A stretch of DNA of 64,000 nt from an uncultured Pseudomonadota bacterium (GCA_903838705.1 CAILZL010000018.1:62001-126000), one strand, 5' to 3'; shown: positions 1-8,485, numbered from the stretch's first letter. Made by a program: numbers and translations. The notes: a model not told the origin generated them from the sequence alone.

Positions 1-2124
1 AATATCCTGATCGGCAGCAAATGCTTTCAGCAGGCTTTCATCGCCTGATAGGTGCGCCATGATGCGCAGTTCAATCTGTGAATAGTCGGCAGCGACCAGC
101 ACCTGCCCGGGTGGAGCAATGAAGGCCTGACGGATGCGCCGGCCTTCTGCGGAACGAATTGGAATGTTCTGCAGATTCGGGTCAGTGGATGAGAGTCGTC
201 CGGTAGCAGCTACAGCCTGATGATAAGAAGTATGTACGCGTCCGGTACCGGGATTGATCTGTAGCGGCAACTTGTCTGTATAGGTGGACTTCAGTTTCGC
301 CATGCTGCGGTATTCGATGATCAGGCGGGGCAGTTCATGATCTGACGCCAGTTCTTCAAGTACATCTTCAGCGGTAGAGGGCTGACCGGTAGGGGTCTTG
401 CGCAACACAGGAATACCCAGCTTGCCGAACAGAATTTCCTGCAACTGTTTCGGCGAATCTACATTGAATGGTTGCCCCGCTGCGCTGTGGCAGCGATCAA
501 CCAAGGCCAGCATCTGTTCTGACAGCTGCTGGCTCTGTTGTCTGAGCAGTCCGGCATCTATCAGTACACCATGATGCTCCATGCGGAACAGCACGGGTAC
601 CAGTGGCTGTTCTATGGAAGTGTAGACGTGTTGCAGCCCGGGTTCAGCACTGAGCATTGGCCACAGGGTCTGGTGAAGGCGCAGGGTAATATCGGCATCT
701 TCAGCTGAATAGCGTGTGGCGGCATCAATATCCACCTGATCGAAGGTGATCTGTCTGGCACCCTTGCCGCATACATCTTCATAGTGAATGGTATCCACGC
801 CCAGGTATTTCTTTGCTACTGAATCCATGTCATGGCGACCGGCAGTGCTGTTCAGAACATAGGATTCCAGCATGCTGTCGAATTGCATGTTCTGGATATT
901 GATGCCGTAGTTGGCAAAAATGTGTGCGTCGTATTTCAGGTGATGCCCGAGTTTGGCAAGCCGGGCGTTTTCCAGTATTGGCTTGATCTGTGCCAGCAAT
1001 GCTTCGCGTTGCAGCTGTTGCGGTGCACCGGGGTAGGTGTGTGCAACAGGAATATACGCTGCCTTGCCTGCCTCAACAGACAGGGCGATGCCGACCAGCT
1101 CCGCAGTCATGTAATCCAGTGAAGTGGTTTCGGTATCAATGCAGATGAGCTCTGCTTTTGAAAGTTGTTCCAGCCAGTGCTCTAACTGTGACTGAGTCAG
1201 AACGGTTTCATACTGACCCGTTGTGCTTGTTGCTGCCGGTGCCTGTGGTGCATCAGTAGTGAGGAGTTCACCATGCTGGGATTCAAGGTGTCTAAGTAGC
1301 GTGTTCAATTCATAGCGCTGGCAAAGTGTGCGCAATGCATCGGCGGCAGGTGGCTGTGCCACCAGCGTCTCTGGCGTGCTGTCCAGTGTGACAGCACAGT
1401 CAATCCTGGCCAGCTTGCGTGACAGTTCCAGTGTTGCAATATTCTCGCGCAGACTTTCGCCCACCTTGCCGGTAATCGCATCGGCATTCGCCAGAAGATT
1501 GTCGAGGGAATGGTATTCATTCAGCCATTTTGCGGCTGTTTTGGGTCCCACCTTGGGAACGCCGGGAATGTTATCGGCGCTATCGCCAACCAGAGACAGA
1601 TAATCAACGATCTGCTCCGGGTACACATCAAATTTGGTTTTTACGCCCTCACGATCCAGACGCGAGCCGGTCATGGTATTGATCAGACTGATATGCGGGT
1701 TGACCAGTTGCGCCATATCCTTGTCGCCAGTGGAGATCAGCACTTCAATGTTCTGAGTTGCGGCCTGTACGGCAAGCGTGCCGATCACGTCATCCGCTTC
1801 AACACCATTGATACGCAGCATGGGCAATCCCATCGCCTGTACCAGATCCAGCAGGGGCTGGGTCTGCGCACGCAGGTCGTCTGGCATCGGCGGTCGATGT
1901 GCCTTGTATTGTTCAAACAGCTCATCACGAAAGGTTTTGCCGGGCGCATCAAATACCACGGCAATCAGATCCGGTTTTTCTTCCTTGACCAGCTTGTGCA
2001 GCATGTTGGCCACACCCAGCAGCGCGCCGGTTGGTTCACCCCGGGAATTGCTTAATGCGGGCAGTGCGAAGAAAGCCCGATACAGATACGACGAGCCATC
2101 CACGAGTACCAGTTTACGGTTCAT
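1..2124 (-). CDS. polA: DNA polymerase I, N-terminal two thirds (3' end cut by window edge)
   Basis: Family A DNA polymerase for Okazaki-fragment processing and repair synthesis. The reading frame begins at the ATG ending at 2124 and runs off the left edge. Seen in order: a 5'-3' flap exonuclease domain (about residues 1-300, starting MNRKLVLVDGSSYLYRAFFA); a 3'-5' exonuclease domain with the Exo I motif DTETTSLD near residue 335, the LKYD motif, and the YSAEDAD motif, so proofreading looks intact; then the polymerase domain, with motif A DYSQIELRIMAHL near residue 680. The window ends just after motif A, so motifs B and C are not visible. The start codon overlaps the stop of lptM (ATGA), indicating translational coupling and one transcript with the upstream genes. 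Confidence 0.97.
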   Translation of the reverse strand, partial: MNRKLVLVDGSSYLYRAFFALPALSNSRGEPTGALLGVANMLHKLVKEEKPDLIAVVFDAPGKTFRDELFEQYKAHRPPMPDDLRAQTQPLLDLVQAMGLPMLRINGVEADDVIGTLAVQAATQNIEVLISTGDKDMAQLVNPHISLINTMTGSRLDREGVKTKFDVYPEQIVDYLSLVGDSADNIPGVPKVGPKTAAKWLNEYHSLDNLLANADAITGKVGESLRENIATLELSRKLARIDCAVTLDSTPETLVAQPPAADALRTLCQRYELNTLLRHLESQHGELLTTDAPQAPAATSTTGQYETVLTQSQLEHWLEQLSKAELICIDTETTSLDYMTAELVGIALSVEAGKAAYIPVAHTYPGAPQQLQREALLAQIKPILENARLAKLGHHLKYDAHIFANYGINIQNMQFDSMLESYVLNSTAGRHDMDSVAKKYLGVDTIHYEDVCGKGARQITFDQVDIDAATRYSAEDADITLRLHQTLWPMLSAEPGLQHVYTSIEQPLVPVLFRMEHHGVLIDAGLLRQQSQQLSEQMLALVDRCHSAAGQPFNVDSPKQLQEILFGKLGIPVLRKTPTGQPSTAEDVLEELASDHELPRLIIEYRSMAKLKSTYTDKLPLQINPGTGRVHTSYHQAVAATGRLSSTDPNLQNIPIRSAEGRRIRQAFIAPPGQVLVAADYSQIELRIMAHLSGDESLLKAFAADQDI

Positions 2125-2288
2125 GGTTGTGATGAAGTGCTGGAGCTGCTGCTGGAGTTCTGTGCCGGCGGGGTAATAACAACGGGTGTGGTGCTTTTAT
2201 CCGGCAGGTACAGATCACCCTTCAGGCCACAGGATGAGAGCATCAGCGCAAGCACGGCAGCAAGAAACAATATGATGAAGCGCTTCAT
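2121..2288 (-). CDS. lptM: LptM (YifL)-type small lipoprotein
   Basis: A 55-residue ORF: MKRFIILFLAAVLALMLSSC is a lipoprotein signal peptide with the lipobox LSSC (acylated Cys20). The mature start CGLKGDLYLP matches the CGxKGxLYxP signature of the LptM/YifL family. The rest is a Ser/Pro-rich, presumably disordered tail. LptM in E. coli binds the LptD/LptE lipopolysaccharide translocon and helps its oxidative maturation; that role is family knowledge. The stop overlaps the polA start by 4 bases. The location next to polA differs from the lysA/dapF neighbourhood common in enterobacteria. Confidence 0.88.
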   Translation of the reverse strand: MKRFIILFLAAVLALMLSSCGLKGDLYLPDKSTTPVVITPPAQNSSSSSSTSSQP

Positions 2289-2299
2289 ACAATGCCCGA

Positions 2300-3340
2300 T
2301 TATTTTTCCGGATGACCGGCTGACAGCACGGCCGATCGCAACCGATCAACGTCACGCTTGCCGAGCAGCTTGGTCTGACCGGGTTTCAGTCCGGCAGCGC
2401 GCAGTGGACCGATCGCAACGCGCTCCAGATCGCGAACTTTGAGGCCAACTCGGGCCAGCATTCGACGGATCTCACGATTCTGGCCTTCCCGTAGCTGAAT
2501 GGACAACTGAGTACGGTCGCCCCGGCTGCGATCGACAAACCGCTTCAATACACGCACATCTTCCAGGCGGGTGCGTCTGGATCGAGCCTGGCCACTTTTA
2601 TCGGGAGTCAGCAGGTACAGCCCGTTTCTCAATTTCGACAACTGTTCATCACTGGCCAGTCCCGTGGTGGTGACTGTGTATTCCTTGATGACACCGAACT
2701 TTGGATGGGTCAGCTGGTAGGCCAGATCGCCGTCGTTGGTCAGCAGCAACAGGCCAGTAGAATCAGCGTCTAGGCGACCTACGGGAAACAGGCGTTCCCG
2801 CGCACTGATTGAATGCGGAACCATCTGTAATACTGTGGCACGACCTTCCGGATCTCGGGCAGTGGTGATCATGCCCTTGGGTTTGTTGATCAATACATAA
2901 ACGAAGTTCCCGGTTCCGCTGCCACTCTGTTTGCGGATCTGGGTTGCGCTCAGATCAAGGGGAACGCCATCAAGTGTAATGACATCCCGTGCAGGATCAA
3001 TGAAGCAAGGCAGCTCAATGACATTGCTGCCGTTGAGAAGAATGCGCCCTTTCAGAATCATCTGCTCGCAATCACGTCTTGCTCCGACGCCCGCATCGGC
3101 CAGCGCTTTTTGAATTCTGACTCCTTCCTTGACCGGACGTTTGCCTGAAACAGGGCGATCTGTCTGTGCAATGAGTTCATTACGATTGCTGAAGGCTCGA
3201 CCTTGTCCGGTTGTCCTTTCAGGTGTGCCGGGTTTACTGCGTACTTCATTTTTACTGCGCACTGGCGCGCCGCGCGCCGCGCTAGCATTGCGTCGGGCTC
3301 GTGTGAAACTGCCGCCAGCTGATTTTTTACGAACGGTCAT
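2300..3340 (-). CDS. rluB: 23S rRNA pseudouridine synthase, RluB/RsuA family
   Basis: Isomerises a uridine of 23S rRNA to pseudouridine (U2605 in E. coli RluB). From the ATG at 3340 it is 346 residues. A basic, low-complexity N-terminus (MTVRKKSAGG...) is followed by an S4 RNA-binding domain (IQKALADAGVGARRDCE), then the catalytic domain with GRLDADSTGLLLLTNDGDL containing the catalytic Asp, and the C-terminal REGQNREIRRML motif of the RsuA/RluB/E/F group. The frame stays open 31 codons further upstream to 3433, but that extension has no family character and 3340 starts the basic tail typical of RluB. It lies 11 bp upstream of lptM in the same direction. RluB versus RluE/F is judged from the overall match, so the exact target base is inferred. 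Confidence 0.88.
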   Translation of the reverse strand: MTVRKKSAGGSFTRARRNASAARGAPVRSKNEVRSKPGTPERTTGQGRAFSNRNELIAQTDRPVSGKRPVKEGVRIQKALADAGVGARRDCEQMILKGRILLNGSNVIELPCFIDPARDVITLDGVPLDLSATQIRKQSGSGTGNFVYVLINKPKGMITTARDPEGRATVLQMVPHSISARERLFPVGRLDADSTGLLLLTNDGDLAYQLTHPKFGVIKEYTVTTTGLASDEQLSKLRNGLYLLTPDKSGQARSRRTRLEDVRVLKRFVDRSRGDRTQLSIQLREGQNREIRRMLARVGLKVRDLERVAIGPLRAAGLKPGQTKLLGKRDVDRLRSAVLSAGHPEK

Positions 3341-3516
3341 GCCAGGAAAGTACTCGGCGTCGGTAAACAGGTTGGTGATCATGCACGATTTGCCGGCATT
3401 CCGCGACCAATCGCTGCAGCTGGACACTGTCATCTGCCAGCAGACTTACGTCTGAAATGCCCGGTCAACTCTTGAGTGTGATGCTGTCCCGGCAGAATTC
3501 AGTGCGGCTAATCTGG

Positions 3517-4269
3517 TCAGGGCGTCGTAATTATCAGTGGCGCGCCTTGTCTGACGACCAGCGTGTGTTCAAATTGTGCAAACAGCGAGCTTGGGCGTCC
3601 CACTAATGTCCAGCCATCGTTCGCTTCATGAACCCTGCTTACGTTTGTAGACAGAAATGGTTCAATCGTAATGACCTGGCCTTCCTGCAACATCTGGTTG
3701 TCTCGTGGATCATGGTAGTTACGCATGGTCGGTTCTTCATGCAGGGCAGCACCTGTTCCATGCCCGCACAGGTTACGTACATTACGAAAACCAGCCGAAT
3801 TGATTGTGCGTTCGATAAGTCTGCCAATGATATTGAGCTGCTGGCCGGCTCTGACAGCAGCGATACCTGCATCGCGTGCCTGTAGGGCGGCTGCGCACAG
3901 ACGATGTTTGAGAAGATGATCTGCATCAATGCCCGGTAGCACAAAGCTGCCACCGGTATCAGCAAAGTAGCCGTCAAGAGAGGCAGAGACGTCTATATTG
4001 ACCAGATCACCGGCACGCATCACGCGCTGACCCGGTATGCCATGCGCTGCTTCTTCGTTGATGCTGATACAGGTATGACCGGGAAATTCATAGCAGCTGC
4101 GAGGGGCCGACTCTGCGCCGGCACGGGTTAAGAGCTGCCCTCCATACTCATCCAGCTCTGCAGTAGACATGCCCGGTCGGGCATGTGCCTGCATGGCCAG
4201 CAGAACCTGTGCAACCAGTTTGCCAGTACGTTGCAGCCCTGCCAGCTGCACATCATTGCGGATTATCAC
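3517..4269 (-). CDS. map: Methionine aminopeptidase, type I
   Basis: Removes the initiator methionine from nascent proteins; a cytosolic dinuclear-metal enzyme. At 250 residues it is the usual type I length. The five metal ligands are visible: Asp93 (VNIDVS), Asp104 (FADTGG), His170 (CGHGTG), Glu203 (TIEPFL) and Glu234 (AQFEHT). His76 of the substrate-binding EEAAHGIPG motif is also present. No N-terminal SH3-like or zinc-finger extension is seen. The gene is monocistronic-looking or weakly linked to rluB (about 180 bp gap). It is not beside rpsB, so a second map copy elsewhere is possible. Confidence 0.95.
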   Translation of the reverse strand: MIIRNDVQLAGLQRTGKLVAQVLLAMQAHARPGMSTAELDEYGGQLLTRAGAESAPRSCYEFPGHTCISINEEAAHGIPGQRVMRAGDLVNIDVSASLDGYFADTGGSFVLPGIDADHLLKHRLCAAALQARDAGIAAVRAGQQLNIIGRLIERTINSAGFRNVRNLCGHGTGAALHEEPTMRNYHDPRDNQMLQEGQVITIEPFLSTNVSRVHEANDGWTLVGRPSSLFAQFEHTLVVRQGAPLIITTP

Positions 4270-4285
4270 GCCCGGAACGTGGAGA

Positions 4286-4615
4286 TTATTGCGGTTTCAA
4301 TACCCACACCTTGCACCAGCCATTTACATTGACCAGCTTTCCGGGAAACAGATTGCAGCCACGGTCGTTGCCGGTTCCTGCTTGCAGCTGTACGCAACTG
4401 CTGCAGCTCTGGGTTGGCTTATAGGTTGAAAATTGTTTTACATCGACGGTTTTGGCGTTGGTGTGATATCCCAGTGCAGCAGCCGTAGGGTCAGATTCGG
4501 TGAGCTTGACCATCTCTGCAGCTTCGCTGCGCTCTGATTTCAGGATGGTTACACCCGCAGCACTCAGCAAGGCGCCTTTCAAAATCTGCCGGCGTTGAAT
4601 TTTGGAATCAGACAT
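4286..4615 (-). CDS. High-potential iron-sulfur protein (HiPIP) 1
   Basis: A small periplasmic electron carrier holding one [4Fe-4S] cluster at high redox potential. The 109-residue sequence has a twin-arginine export signal (RRQILKG, residues 8-14, then a hydrophobic stretch). The mature domain contains the HiPIP cluster cysteines Cys71, Cys74, Cys87 and Cys101 in the pattern C-x2-C-x12-C-x13-C, ending NGWCKVW. HiPIPs carry electrons from quinol:cytochrome c oxidoreductase to oxidases or photosynthetic reaction centres; in Acidithiobacillus the HiPIP Iro is linked to iron oxidation. It is followed by map (16 bp away) and preceded by a second HiPIP gene. Confidence 0.93.
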   Translation of the reverse strand: MSDSKIQRRQILKGALLSAAGVTILKSERSEAAEMVKLTESDPTAAALGYHTNAKTVDVKQFSTYKPTQSCSSCVQLQAGTGNDRGCNLFPGKLVNVNGWCKVWVLKPQ

Positions 4616-4693
4616 GTGGATTAACCTCAGTGAAACATCACACTTGATTAGAAAAACATTTAGAAAGTTATTTAGAGTCAGAATACGCAGTGA

Positions 4694-5014
4694 TCAGCGC
4701 AGCGGGTTCTTTACCCAGGCGCTACACCAGCCATTGGCATTGACCACATTTTTGGGGAAAAGTTTGCAGGGTCGATAGGGACTGTACTGCAACATGATCA
4801 ATGAGCAATTGGCGCAGTTCTGGCCGGGTTTGTAGGTGGGAAAGCGCTTGGCATCGACCTTGGAAGCATTTTCAACGTAGCCCACGGCTGCGGCAGCAGG
4901 ATCCGCAGGATTGAGCTTGCTGGCCATGGCCATGCCTGGTTCAGATAGCAAGGGAGCGCCCAGCGCACCCAGCAAGGCGCTTTTTACAAACTTACGTCGC
5001 TTAGGCTCCTGCAT
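4694..5014 (-). CDS. High-potential iron-sulfur protein (HiPIP) 2
   Basis: A 106-residue paralogue of the next gene downstream, probably a tandem duplication. It has a basic twin-arginine-like signal (KRRKFVKSALLG) without a perfect SRRxFLK motif. The cluster cysteines are Cys67, Cys70, Cys83 and Cys97 with the same spacing as HiPIP 1, and the shared ending is NGWCSAWV. Both copies share the block DPxAAAxGY and the YKPxQxC approach to the cluster, but the loop between Cys70 and Cys83 differs. Such divergence is expected if the two have different partners or redox potentials. Confidence 0.93.
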   Translation of the reverse strand: MQEPKRRKFVKSALLGALGAPLLSEPGMAMASKLNPADPAAAAVGYVENASKVDAKRFPTYKPGQNCANCSLIMLQYSPYRPCKLFPKNVVNANGWCSAWVKNPLR

Positions 5015-5095
5015 AAATCAGCTCCAGCTAAATGGAGACTTGATTTTAAGCGACTACCTGAAATTAGTAACGGCTTTTCGCTTTTAATTAACTGT

Positions 5096-6373
5096 TCAGT
5101 CCAGCTGTCGACCTATCAGGCGCGACAAAAATGATTGCGGGCGGGGTGGCGGCGATACCTTGTTTGCTGCCTGAGTTACGGTAGGGATCACATGTTGGGC
5201 GGTAGCGGGTTTTGCGGGTACCGGAGTCGTGCGCTTTATGGTTGCAGCTGGCTGGTTCTGGCCGGCACCGGCTGGTCGTGCCGATGCATCGCGTGTATTG
5301 CCCAGATTGATGACGTTATCGGGTGGCGGTGCGGATTGAACCGGCTTGCTCTCTGCGAAGCGATCATGTTCAGAGCCACTGACCTGGCTGATGCTCGCAG
5401 AGGCAAAAAATGTTTTCAGATAACCCATCACCGCTTCGGCGGCCACCTGCTCACGGAAAAATCCCAGTCGCAGTGCGTGGCGTATGGTGCTGTTTTCCAT
5501 CAGCGCTACTGAGTAGAGGTTGTATGCCACAAATATATCCAGCTTGGGCATGGTATCGAGGTTGAATGGCTGTTCCGATGACGTGAGTTGCACTACAAAC
5601 CATTTCGGGCGACTGGGGTCTTCCGCTTCTGCGCGCGTCAGCGCACGGATAGTGAGCGTTGAATCCAGCACAGGTATAGCGTCATCAGGAATCTGCCGGG
5701 TCTTGTTTGCAGCTGCCCCGCCACTGCTATCGCGTGACATGGGTGAGCTGATAATGCTGGCAGACATGATGGGTGGCTGATTGGCGGGCGTAGCCGGTAG
5801 GGAATCCTTTTCCACAGTGGCTGTTGAAATATCCATTGATTCACGCGAAGGTGGAACAATGGCTGGTTCGTCAAGGAGACTGAGCATGGTTTCAGCTACA
5901 GGCGTTTTGATCGAGTGCTCGTCTGCAGATGTCTGTTTGACAGTCTCAATGGACTCGGTTGGCTGTATCGCATCACGGCTCAATTCCAGCGCAATGGGTG
6001 TAATGGGTGTATGCCTGGCTGTCTGCAGTGACGACATGGTTGACGGCACTGAATCATCAACATAGCGCTGGTCTTCACTGGTGACGCATCCTGCAAATGC
6101 AGCCGGGTACAGGTTCCTCACTGCACTGACTACCATTTCAGCATCAGCCTCACTGGTGAAAAACCCAAGCCGCAATCGATAGCGACGCCTGCCATCTTCC
6201 TGACGGGAAACCTGGTATAGCCGGTATTTTTCAAAACCCTTGAGCTGTTTTGGCAGCGCGGGCATGGGCGTCATGGACGCACACAGATTGATGACAAACA
6301 GTTCGTTGTCATTGTGACCGGCAATGGGCATTTCCCATTCTGGTACAAGCGGAGCTTTAGCAACTTCATTCAT
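5096..6373 (-). CDS. Protein with two SPOR-like domains, under a c-di-GMP riboswitch leader
   Basis: The product is 425 residues. Residues about 22-100 and 255-340 form two related modules with the SPOR layout (a FVINL- or FVVQL-type strand, then Y.LY.V, then YRLRLGFF or HALRLGFF, then a helix). They are separated by an acidic Ser/Thr/Pro-rich linker and followed by a disordered Pro/Ala tail. SPOR domains usually bind denuded septal peptidoglycan in the periplasm, but I see no signal peptide or membrane anchor, so the location is unclear. The start at 6373 has a GGGGAAG ribosome-binding site 5 bp upstream. The 5' leader contains a class-I c-di-GMP riboswitch, so expression should respond to the second messenger. 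No precise function can be assigned. Confidence 0.72.
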   Translation of the reverse strand: MNEVAKAPLVPEWEMPIAGHNDNELFVINLCASMTPMPALPKQLKGFEKYRLYQVSRQEDGRRRYRLRLGFFTSEADAEMVVSAVRNLYPAAFAGCVTSEDQRYVDDSVPSTMSSLQTARHTPITPIALELSRDAIQPTESIETVKQTSADEHSIKTPVAETMLSLLDEPAIVPPSRESMDISTATVEKDSLPATPANQPPIMSASIISSPMSRDSSGGAAANKTRQIPDDAIPVLDSTLTIRALTRAEAEDPSRPKWFVVQLTSSEQPFNLDTMPKLDIFVAYNLYSVALMENSTIRHALRLGFFREQVAAEAVMGYLKTFFASASISQVSGSEHDRFAESKPVQSAPPPDNVINLGNTRDASARPAGAGQNQPAATIKRTTPVPAKPATAQHVIPTVTQAANKVSPPPRPQSFLSRLIGRQLD

Positions 6374-6886
6374 GCTGTCTTCCCCAACACGAAAAGATTA
6401 GACCTCACAAAGCTCAGGTCATGCTTCGGCTGATAAACCACGGGAACGAAGTTGCAACGGATGTGATGACTTTGAATGTCCCGGACTTATGAACCGGATG
6501 TCATCTTCATCAGAACCTGGTGATCTGTAGAGTCAGGTTCTTTGTGGCAACCCCGCTGTCCTAGGCTAAGCCCTTAGACCGGAAGCTTTGCGTCCCCGCC
6601 TTTCGACGAGTTTGCGATTAACACTATGAAAATGATTCTTGTGTGTTGGGTAAGCCAAGTCAAGCGCTGATGTGGTCCTGGAAGCGCTATAACCACTGCA
6701 GATTTAACCTAAGTGGTCAGCAGATGAAAACGATGCTGAATCCCGGAGTCTGATCGGGTTTCATTCATGAACATAATGATTAACAACAACATAATACCCA
6801 GCGATTCTCAAGCTATGGTAATTTGTCATATCGAGTCCTTGCTGCCCTGATTTCATACAGGCAATGCATGGCGTGCAACCTTTGTC
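6374..6886. promoter_or_regulatory. Divergent 513-bp control region between SPOR gene and sheath gene
   Basis: The left half is the riboswitch leader of the minus-strand gene. To the right of the aptamer lie an AGCGCT pair (6663-6668 and 6683-6688) and the inverted repeat ACCACT/AGTGGT (6692-6717). These are possible operator or promoter elements for one or both divergent genes. From 6750 to 6886 the DNA is richer in A+T and should contain the sheath-gene promoter. No confident sigma-70 pair could be picked by eye. Confidence 0.4.
6545..6625 (-). ncRNA. Cyclic-di-GMP class I riboswitch (GEMM-I aptamer)
   Basis: Read on the minus strand, the segment shows the GEMM-I consensus blocks in order: CGCAAAC, a P2 hairpin closed by a GAAA tetraloop, GGGACGCAAAGC, TCCGG, then CTAA, a second hairpin, and AGCGGGGTTGCC. 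The GAAA loop and its CTAA-side receptor, and the G-rich 3' strand holding the ligand-binding C, are all in the expected places. The aptamer lies about 170 nt upstream of the SPOR gene on the same strand. A 7-bp hairpin (GAACCTG/CAGGTTC, 6513-6540) follows directly and may be part of the expression platform. No T-run follows, so control at translation or by another switch is as likely as termination. Confidence 0.93.
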
Positions 6887-8470
6887 ATGAATACTGGCGT
6901 GAATCAGAACAATTCAAATACTGCAACCATTACCGCTTTTGTTGGCCGCTGCCTGCGTGGTCCTGTAAATACACCTGTCACACTTGCCAGCTTTGCTGAT
7001 TATCAGCGAGTGTTCGGTGGTTTATGGCAGCCCAGCACGTTGTCCTACGCAGTCGAGCACTATTTTGAACATGGTGGTACATGTGCCGTTGTCGTTCGTG
7101 TAGTCAATGGCGCTTCTCCAGCCACCATTGAGCTGCCTTGCGGCAAACAGACACTGACACTGGAGGCGCTGGCGTCTGGCAGCCGTGAGTTTCTGCGTGC
7201 TTCCGTGGATTACGACAATCTTCCCGATCAGGATACGGATTACTTCAATCTGGTTCTGCAGCGGGTGCGCATGCACCAGTCCGAACATATTGAAAGTCAG
7301 GAATCTTACTATCGCGTTTCCATCAACCCGACCACCAGCCGGTTTGTTTCAACGGTACTGGTAGAGTCACATCTGGTGCGGGTACGTGGTGAGGTTCCTG
7401 CGCAACGCCCTGATCTTACGCCGGGCAAAACCGCGCAACACATGGTGGGCTATGTCAGCTCTCTGCCGAATGGCAATGATGGTGCCCCGCTGACTGATTA
7501 TGACCTGATCGGCTCTGCGACCGATGGTACCGGCATGTTTGCCTTGCAGTCATTGCCGCGTTTCGACTTTCTCTATATTCCCCCGCTGACCCGAGAAGAG
7601 GATGTGGGTTTAAGTACGTTGCTGGTTGCTACCCGGTTCTGTCGCGAGCGCCACGCTATGTTGATCATGGATCCGCCACTGGCCTGGCAACAGGTGTCCA
7701 GCGCCTTGTCTGGCATGCGTGCGCTGAACTTCAATTCAGATCAGGCTGTGATGTTTTTTCCGCGCGTGATAGCTCAGGATCGGCTGCGTGGTGCAGTGGC
7801 AGTGTTTGCCAATGGTGGCGCGGTTGCAGGCATGCTGTCACATGCAGATGAATTGCGTCCGGTATGGGATTCCCAGCAGCAGGAAGCCGAGCTGCTGCTG
7901 CGTCCCGGTTACCGTTTGCAAACTGAGCTGTCAGAGCTGGATCGATGGCGTCTTGCTGCGCAGGGCATTAATGGCCTGCAGACCATACGACGTGCGTTGC
8001 CGGTGTCGCTGGTCCGGCGCACGCTGGCAGGCAGTACTAATGCTGCTGCTGACTGGAGTTATCTGGGTTCACGCCGTTTTGCTCTCTATATCATGGGTAA
8101 TCTTCAGCGCAATACGCGCTGGGTGTTGCTGTCCAGTCCTGGTCGTGCCATGTGGGCGAGACTGGTGCGACAGATCAACGACTTTCTTCATGCTCAGGTG
8201 GCGATGGGTGCCTTTTCAAATGCGCACCAGGGACAGGAGTTTTTTGTCATCTGCGATGAACGCATCAATCCACAGACACCGGAGGCGACTGATGGGGTCA
8301 ATATTCTGGTGGGGTTTGCAGGTGCGCATGCAGGGCAGTACCACACGTTCATGATAAGTCATTCCCTGATGGGCAGCAGTACGCGCATGGTGGCCGTAAA
8401 TCGTTTTGAAACTCCCAGCAATTTTGAAGACGTGGAGCTCACCGGCATGCATCAGCGCTTGCGAGGCTGA
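6887..8470 (+). CDS. Orphan contractile-tail sheath protein
   Basis: A 527-residue protein of the phage/R-pyocin/extracellular contractile injection tail-sheath family. The N-terminus AFVGRCLRGPVNTPVTLASF, followed by RVFGGL and YFEHGG, is the classic sheath start. The middle holds the sheath core (SDQAVMFFPRV, GGAVAGMLSHAD, INGLQTI), and the C-terminal part (WSYLGSRRFALYI, NTRWVLLSSPG, WARLVRQINDFL) is the conserved interlocking domain. Sheath subunits normally polymerise around a tube and contract, but no tube, baseplate, spike, ATPase or terminator gene is seen within this window. The gene has host-like composition. It is therefore a domesticated or solitary sheath homologue, or encodes a sheath for parts located elsewhere. 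Confidence 0.88.
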   Translation: MNTGVNQNNSNTATITAFVGRCLRGPVNTPVTLASFADYQRVFGGLWQPSTLSYAVEHYFEHGGTCAVVVRVVNGASPATIELPCGKQTLTLEALASGSREFLRASVDYDNLPDQDTDYFNLVLQRVRMHQSEHIESQESYYRVSINPTTSRFVSTVLVESHLVRVRGEVPAQRPDLTPGKTAQHMVGYVSSLPNGNDGAPLTDYDLIGSATDGTGMFALQSLPRFDFLYIPPLTREEDVGLSTLLVATRFCRERHAMLIMDPPLAWQQVSSALSGMRALNFNSDQAVMFFPRVIAQDRLRGAVAVFANGGAVAGMLSHADELRPVWDSQQQEAELLLRPGYRLQTELSELDRWRLAAQGINGLQTIRRALPVSLVRRTLAGSTNAAADWSYLGSRRFALYIMGNLQRNTRWVLLSSPGRAMWARLVRQINDFLHAQVAMGAFSNAHQGQEFFVICDERINPQTPEATDGVNILVGFAGAHAGQYHTFMISHSLMGSSTRMVAVNRFETPSNFEDVELTGMHQRLRG

Positions 8471-8485
8471 TAGGCAGTCAGTTAT

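Noticed and set aside
3341-3433. Longer N-terminus for the RluB-type protein
   Set aside because: The extra 31 residues show no family character; the basic tail begins at 3340.
6887-8470. A prophage or R-type tailocin island
   Set aside because: Only the sheath gene resembles a phage gene; flanking genes are host-like and there is no integrase, tube, baseplate, lysis or capsid gene in the window.
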